From: DASQDN01 sp035630195 | Lineage (GTDB): Bacteria; Acidobacteriota; Terriglobia; Bryobacterales; Bryobacteraceae | Direction: 5' to 3' | Assembly (NCBI GenBank): GCA_035630195.1 | Contig: DASQLD010000348.1 | Location: 1-8,703, forward strand | DNA: 8,703 nucleotides | Shown here: in pieces, positions 5,664 through 8,703 of the stretch | How the letters are laid out: every line of letters begins with the position of its first letter | Numbering within the stretch: the stretch's first letter is position 1 | Made by a program: the position numbers and the translations under genes | Notes under the pieces: model-generated | What the model saw: only the letters and a program-made list of their open reading frames with translations | Database searches by the model: none | Told to the model about the DNA's origin: nothing

Positions 5664-7346
5664 ATGAAAATCCTATCCAGAGTTCTGACCGGCTTGGCCT
5701 TAGCTGCCGCCGCGTTTGCTCAGACGCCAACTATTACCAGCGGCCAAGTCACAAATGCGGCCAGCTATGCGATTCCCGATCTGCCGAGCGGAGCGCTTGC
5801 CCGCGGCGGAATGATCGTCATTAAGGGCTCGAATCTTGGTCCCGCGACATTGCAGATCGTTAACCAATTCCCGTTGGTGACTTCTCTCGCCGGAACATCT
5901 ATCAAAGCGACCGTCGGAGGCTCAACCGTCGAGCTATTCATGATTTACTCGTCTGCCGCGCAACTGGCGGCTATTCTGCCATCTTCCACGCCTACGGGCA
6001 CCGGAACAATAACTGTCACTTACAACGGTCAGACAAGCGCTCCTTCGCCGATCCGAGTTGTACAGTCCGCGTTCGGTATCTTCACGTTGAACGAGGCTGG
6101 TAGCGGTCCTGGAGTTTTCCAGAACGCAAACTCCGGCACAGATCAACCCGTCAATACCCTTACACAGCCCGCTCGCCCGGGCCAATTAGCCATTATCTGG
6201 GGAACTGGGTTAGGTCCGGTGACCGGCAATGAAGCAGCGGCTCCGGTGCCCGGAGACATGCCTTCTGCTCCGGTAGAAGTCTACGTCGGCGGCAAACTCG
6301 CGAACATCACATATCGAGGTCGCTCCGGTTGCTGCGCGGGTATCGACCAGATCGTCTTCACCGTTCCGAGCGGTGTTGATGGTTGTTACGTTCCCGTCGC
6401 CGTCAAAACGGGCGATGTGGTCAGCAATTTCGTTAGCATGAGCATCGCGGCGCAGGGGAATGCTTGCACAGATTTAACAGGTCTGACCGGCGCACAGCTA
6501 GAGTCCGCACAGAGAACAGGTTCGTTCCGCGTTGGCGGTATCAGCCTCAATCGCTCAGTAACAAAGATTAGCGTTCCCGGTTTCGGCTCGTTTGAGAGCA
6601 AGGCTGATACCGGCGCTGGTAGTTTCTACCGGTATGATTTCAATCAGTTGATCCGTGCTCAATCGGTCGGATCCCCGTATGCTGCGAGCATTGGATCGTG
6701 CACGATTTTCACTTCCCGTGACGCGACACCCGGCACCCCTACAGACGTGATTCGGCCGACCGAACTGGACGCGGGCCCAGCGATTACGATCACCAATAGC
6801 GCTCGGGGTGCAAAAACTCTGACGAAGCAGCAGGGCATCTACTCCGCAACACTCAGCAGCGGTACGCCAAATATCCCTGGTGTTCCTGGCGGTGGGAGTA
6901 GCACTCCGGACTATCTCGAACCCGGCGCATACACAATCAGCGCTCCAGGTGGCACCGGCGCCAATGCCGTCGGTCAGTTTTCCGTTAATCTGACGATCCC
7001 GCAACTCCTAAACTGGACCAACATGGACGCAGTTGAGAATGTTACGCGGGCATCAGGACAGAACATCGCGTGGACCGGTGGGGACCCGAACGGGTACGTC
7101 AACATCCTTGGCGCTTCCACTACGGCGAATTCCAGTTCAGTCTTCATTTGCATCGAGAGGACGAGCGCGGGAAGCTTCAACATCCCGTCCTACGTTCTGT
7201 CCTCACTTCCGGCCACGACGGGTCAGAACTTCGGTTTCCTGTCGGTGAGCGGTGTGTCGCAAGTAGTTCCGTTCACTGCATCAGGTCTAGACGCCGCTGG
7301 CGTAACTGCAACCTCTGGCTCACAAAAGACCGTAACCTTCCGCTAA
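5664..7346 (+). CDS. Secreted protein with N-terminal TIGR03437-like (Solibacter-type) domain and unassigned C-terminal half
   Basis: Exported protein of 560 residues, function unknown. Residues 1-19 (MKILSRVLTGLALAAAAFA) form a signal peptide ending AFA/Q. Residues about 27-263 match my memory of the TIGR03437 domain, known from many Candidatus Solibacter and other acidobacterial secreted proteins: QVTNAASY (28-35), GSNLGP (55-60), ILPSSTPTGTGTITVTYNG (104-122), GPGVFQN (148-154), PARPGQLAIIWGTGLGPVTG (169-188), VEVYVGGKLANITYRG (204-219) and VPVAVKTGDVVSNFVSMSI (243-261). That domain usually sits at the C-terminus; here it comes first, followed by about 295 Gly/Ser/Thr-rich residues with no motif I recognise. 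The latter part (about 420-560) is beta-rich in appearance with PGAYTISAPGG and NIAWTGGDPNG. Six cysteines (223, 224, 241, 268, 346, 496) allow disulfides. A hairpin follows the stop. A cell-surface or matrix role is inference only. Confidence 0.9.
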   Translation: MKILSRVLTGLALAAAAFAQTPTITSGQVTNAASYAIPDLPSGALARGGMIVIKGSNLGPATLQIVNQFPLVTSLAGTSIKATVGGSTVELFMIYSSAAQLAAILPSSTPTGTGTITVTYNGQTSAPSPIRVVQSAFGIFTLNEAGSGPGVFQNANSGTDQPVNTLTQPARPGQLAIIWGTGLGPVTGNEAAAPVPGDMPSAPVEVYVGGKLANITYRGRSGCCAGIDQIVFTVPSGVDGCYVPVAVKTGDVVSNFVSMSIAAQGNACTDLTGLTGAQLESAQRTGSFRVGGISLNRSVTKISVPGFGSFESKADTGAGSFYRYDFNQLIRAQSVGSPYAASIGSCTIFTSRDATPGTPTDVIRPTELDAGPAITITNSARGAKTLTKQQGIYSATLSSGTPNIPGVPGGGSSTPDYLEPGAYTISAPGGTGANAVGQFSVNLTIPQLLNWTNMDAVENVTRASGQNIAWTGGDPNGYVNILGASTTANSSSVFICIERTSAGSFNIPSYVLSSLPATTGQNFGFLSVSGVSQVVPFTASGLDAAGVTATSGSQKTVTFR

Positions 7347-7356
7347 GCAACACAAA

Positions 7357-7385
7357 GAGGGGAGTCGCAACCAACGGCTCCCCTC
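7357..7385 (+). terminator. Terminator-like hairpin after the TIGR03437 protein gene
   Basis: GAGGGGAGTCG (7357-7367) pairs with CGGCTCCCCTC (7375-7385), an 11-bp stem with one T/G wobble and a 7-nt loop, starting 10 nt after the stop. No run of T follows on the plus strand (it continues AAAATTCCC), so this is an imperfect intrinsic terminator or an mRNA 3'-end stabiliser. It separates the secreted-protein gene from the LolA/PilC pair. Confidence 0.6.
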
Positions 7386-7439
7386 AAAATTCCCGCCCCT
7401 CCGATTGAACGTCCGGACCCCGCTGTACGTCATAACTCT

Positions 7440-8093
7440 GTGACCCGACTTGTCTTATTCCTGGCAGCGCTACCTCTTTTTGCGGCCGAAACCAAGCTCG
7501 ACCCCCAGCTTCAAAAGTTCCTCGAACAGATCGAAAATCGCTATAACCGTACGATGACTCTACAAGTTACGTTCGAGGAGAGCTACATGGGATCCGGCCG
7601 GCCGCGCCGCAGTGAGGCTGGCGAGCTCTCGCTCCGAAAACCCGGTCGAATGCGCTGGGAGTACACGCAGCCTGCCGGGAAACTGTTCCTGTCCGACGGC
7701 AAGCTGATTTACTACTACAACCCTATTTCCAAACGAGCCGAGAAGCTAAAGCTCAAGGAAAGCGATGACATGCGCGCCCCCCTGGCTTTTCTCCTCGGAC
7801 GGCTTGATTTCGACAAGGATTTCAAGGACTTCAAGCTCAAAACCGAGAACGGCAATCAACTCGTCATCGCCAGTCCGAAGTCCGACAAGCTCCCTTACAA
7901 GCAGGTGGAATTCGCAGTGACATCGTTAGGCGAGATCAAGCAGTTGATCGTAAGCGGCCACGATGACGCCATCCTGATCTTCCGTTTTTCGAACGAGCGC
8001 ATTAACCCGGTCCTCGAAGAAAGCCTCTTCCAGTTCCAACTGCCCGCGGGAGCCACTTGGCTCGAGGCGTCGGCATCCACGGAGGCGAAATAA
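7440..8093 (+). CDS. LolA-family outer-membrane lipoprotein carrier protein
   Basis: Periplasmic carrier of the LolA fold, 217 residues, which in characterised bacteria shuttles lipoproteins from the LolCDE complex to the outer membrane. Residues 1-16 form a short signal peptide (MTRLVLFLAALPLFAA, cleavage before ETK). The mature part shows the LolA pattern: LEQIENRYNRTMTLQVTFEESY (28-49), GELSLRKPGRMRWEYTQPAGKLFLSDGKLIYYYNP (61-95), AFLLGRLDF (116-124) and a late beta strand ending FQFQLPAGA (197-205). Length fits the family. The start is GTG at 7440; no in-frame ATG precedes it and there is no clear Shine-Dalgarno, so expression may be modest or the mRNA start unusual. It is separated by 4 nt from the PilC/GspF gene, so the two are probably co-transcribed. 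No LolB is visible. Whether it serves general lipoprotein sorting or the neighbouring secretion apparatus is open. Confidence 0.9.
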   Translation: MTRLVLFLAALPLFAAETKLDPQLQKFLEQIENRYNRTMTLQVTFEESYMGSGRPRRSEAGELSLRKPGRMRWEYTQPAGKLFLSDGKLIYYYNPISKRAEKLKLKESDDMRAPLAFLLGRLDFDKDFKDFKLKTENGNQLVIASPKSDKLPYKQVEFAVTSLGEIKQLIVSGHDDAILIFRFSNERINPVLEESLFQFQLPAGATWLEASASTEAK

Positions 8094-8097
8094 GGTC

Positions 8098-8703
8098 GTG
8101 GCCGAGTTTGCCCTAAAGTACGCTGACGCCCGAGGCGAAATCCACAATCAAGTGGCCGAGGCTTCTTCCGAGCAGGAACTGCGCGACCGCATGACTCACC
8201 AGGGGTACCTGGTCTATTCGGTGAAGCCGCGCAGCCAGATGTCCGCCTTAGGGGCTTCCTTCGGAGGCCGTAACAAAAAGCTCAACATTGAGAAGTTCCT
8301 TATTTTCAATCAGCAGTTTGTCACGCTGATTAAGGCCGGACTCCCCATTCTCAAAGGCCTCGATCTCCTCGCCGACCGCTTAGTCGATCCCAAGCTCGGT
8401 CCTTATGTCAAAGCCGTTCGCGATGACGTACGCCGCGGGTCTCTGCTTTCAGACGCTTTCGAAAAGCAAGCGATTTTCCCGCCGGTCTACGTGACCACAG
8501 TGTTGGCGGGCGAGAAAAGCGGCGCTCTGGCTGAAGTGTTGGAGCGGTTCATCACCTACCAGCGCACTGCCCTCGCGATGCGGAAAAAAGTAATTGTTTC
8601 TTTAATTTACCCGACATTTCTGGTAGTCCTCGTCATCGGGCTGATTATCTTCCTTGTGACCTACGTGGTCCCGAATTTCGCCGAGCTCTACGGGAGCATG
8701 TCC
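8098..8703 (+). CDS. PilC/GspF-family inner-membrane platform protein, N-terminal part, cut by the right window edge
   Basis: Type II secretion/type IV pilus assembly platform protein, located in the inner membrane where it links the assembly ATPase to pilin polymerisation. 202 residues are present of roughly 400. The N-terminal cytoplasmic part (1-62) starts MAEFALKYADARGEIHNQVAE, as in the family. The first T2SSF domain (about 64-190) shows FNQQFVTLIKAGLPILKGLDLL (70-91), the moderately conserved LLSDAFEKQ-IFPPVYVTTVLAGEKSGALAEVLERF stretch (116-151), and the first membrane segment at about 167-190 (IVSLIYPTFLVVLVIGLIIFLVTYVV). The start is GTG at 8098, 4 nt after the LolA stop, with GGAGG at 8081-8085 and AAGG at 8092-8095 as possible ribosome sites. 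Whether this is PilC or GspF cannot be decided without the ATPase and pilin genes further right. Confidence 0.92.
   Translation, partial: MAEFALKYADARGEIHNQVAEASSEQELRDRMTHQGYLVYSVKPRSQMSALGASFGGRNKKLNIEKFLIFNQQFVTLIKAGLPILKGLDLLADRLVDPKLGPYVKAVRDDVRRGSLLSDAFEKQAIFPPVYVTTVLAGEKSGALAEVLERFITYQRTALAMRKKVIVSLIYPTFLVVLVIGLIIFLVTYVVPNFAELYGSMS

Noticed and set aside
4482..5730. Minus-strand open frames opposite the response regulator
   Set aside because: They are antisense to intact AAA+ and HTH coding sequence and have no ribosome sites or domains.
7357..7385. Hairpin as an attenuator or riboswitch for the LolA gene
   Set aside because: There is one simple stem 10 nt after a stop codon and over 50 nt before the next start, with no alternative pairing seen; a 3'-end hairpin is the simpler reading.
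5934..7408. Minus- and plus-strand shadow frames within the TIGR03437 protein
   Set aside because: They overlap a continuous secreted protein with signal peptide and domain motifs; none shows its own start signals.

Overview
The window looks like chromosomal DNA of an acidobacterium, most likely from the Bryobacterales/Solibacterales (Candidatus Solibacter-like) group. The main pointers are a secreted protein carrying what I recognise as the Solibacter-type TIGR03437 domain, the N-terminal sequence of the NtrY-like kinase, moderately GC-rich DNA, and frequent non-ATG starts (three GTG and one CTG among seven complete or 5'-complete genes with readable starts, plus a GTG on the leftmost gene). 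This assignment comes from recognising families, not from a database search. No tRNA, rRNA, CRISPR array, transposase or phage gene was seen.

Left part (1-2072, minus strand): a compact run of three genes read right to left. First is a small secreted Arg/Gly/Tyr-rich protein of unknown function. After a 9-nt gap comes a DUF72 (YecE-like) protein, which overlaps by 4 nt (GTGA) a gamma-glutamyltransferase-family gene that runs off the left edge. A 119-bp divergent intergenic region (2073-2191) holds a strong Shine-Dalgarno for the leftward gene, a 6-bp-arm inverted repeat, and a perfect TATAAT hexamer for the rightward gene.

Middle (2192-5592, plus strand): a two-component pair with ATGA stop/start overlap. 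It consists of an NtrY-like membrane histidine kinase (four predicted membrane segments, HAMP, PAS, HisKA, HATPase) and an NtrC/NtrX-type sigma54 activator (receiver, AAA+, Fis-type HTH). The kinase has no in-frame ATG/GTG/TTG at the expected N-terminus. The best start is a CTG placed 5 nt after AGGAG, which adds 59 residues and two membrane segments relative to the first ATG.

Right part (5664-8703, plus strand): a 560-residue secreted protein with an N-terminal TIGR03437-like domain, preceded by a set of alternating GTAAC/GTTAC half-sites and followed by a terminator-like hairpin. Then comes a LolA-family periplasmic lipoprotein carrier gene, and 4 nt later a PilC/GspF-family inner-membrane platform protein (type IV pilus or type II secretion) that is cut by the right edge. 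The two-component system may control nearby envelope genes, but the sequence does not prove that.

I see no clearly new multi-gene system. The least explained elements are the RGY-rich small secreted protein, the unassigned C-terminal half of the TIGR03437 protein, the palindromic array upstream of it, and the GGT-family member with an atypical substrate-binding segment.
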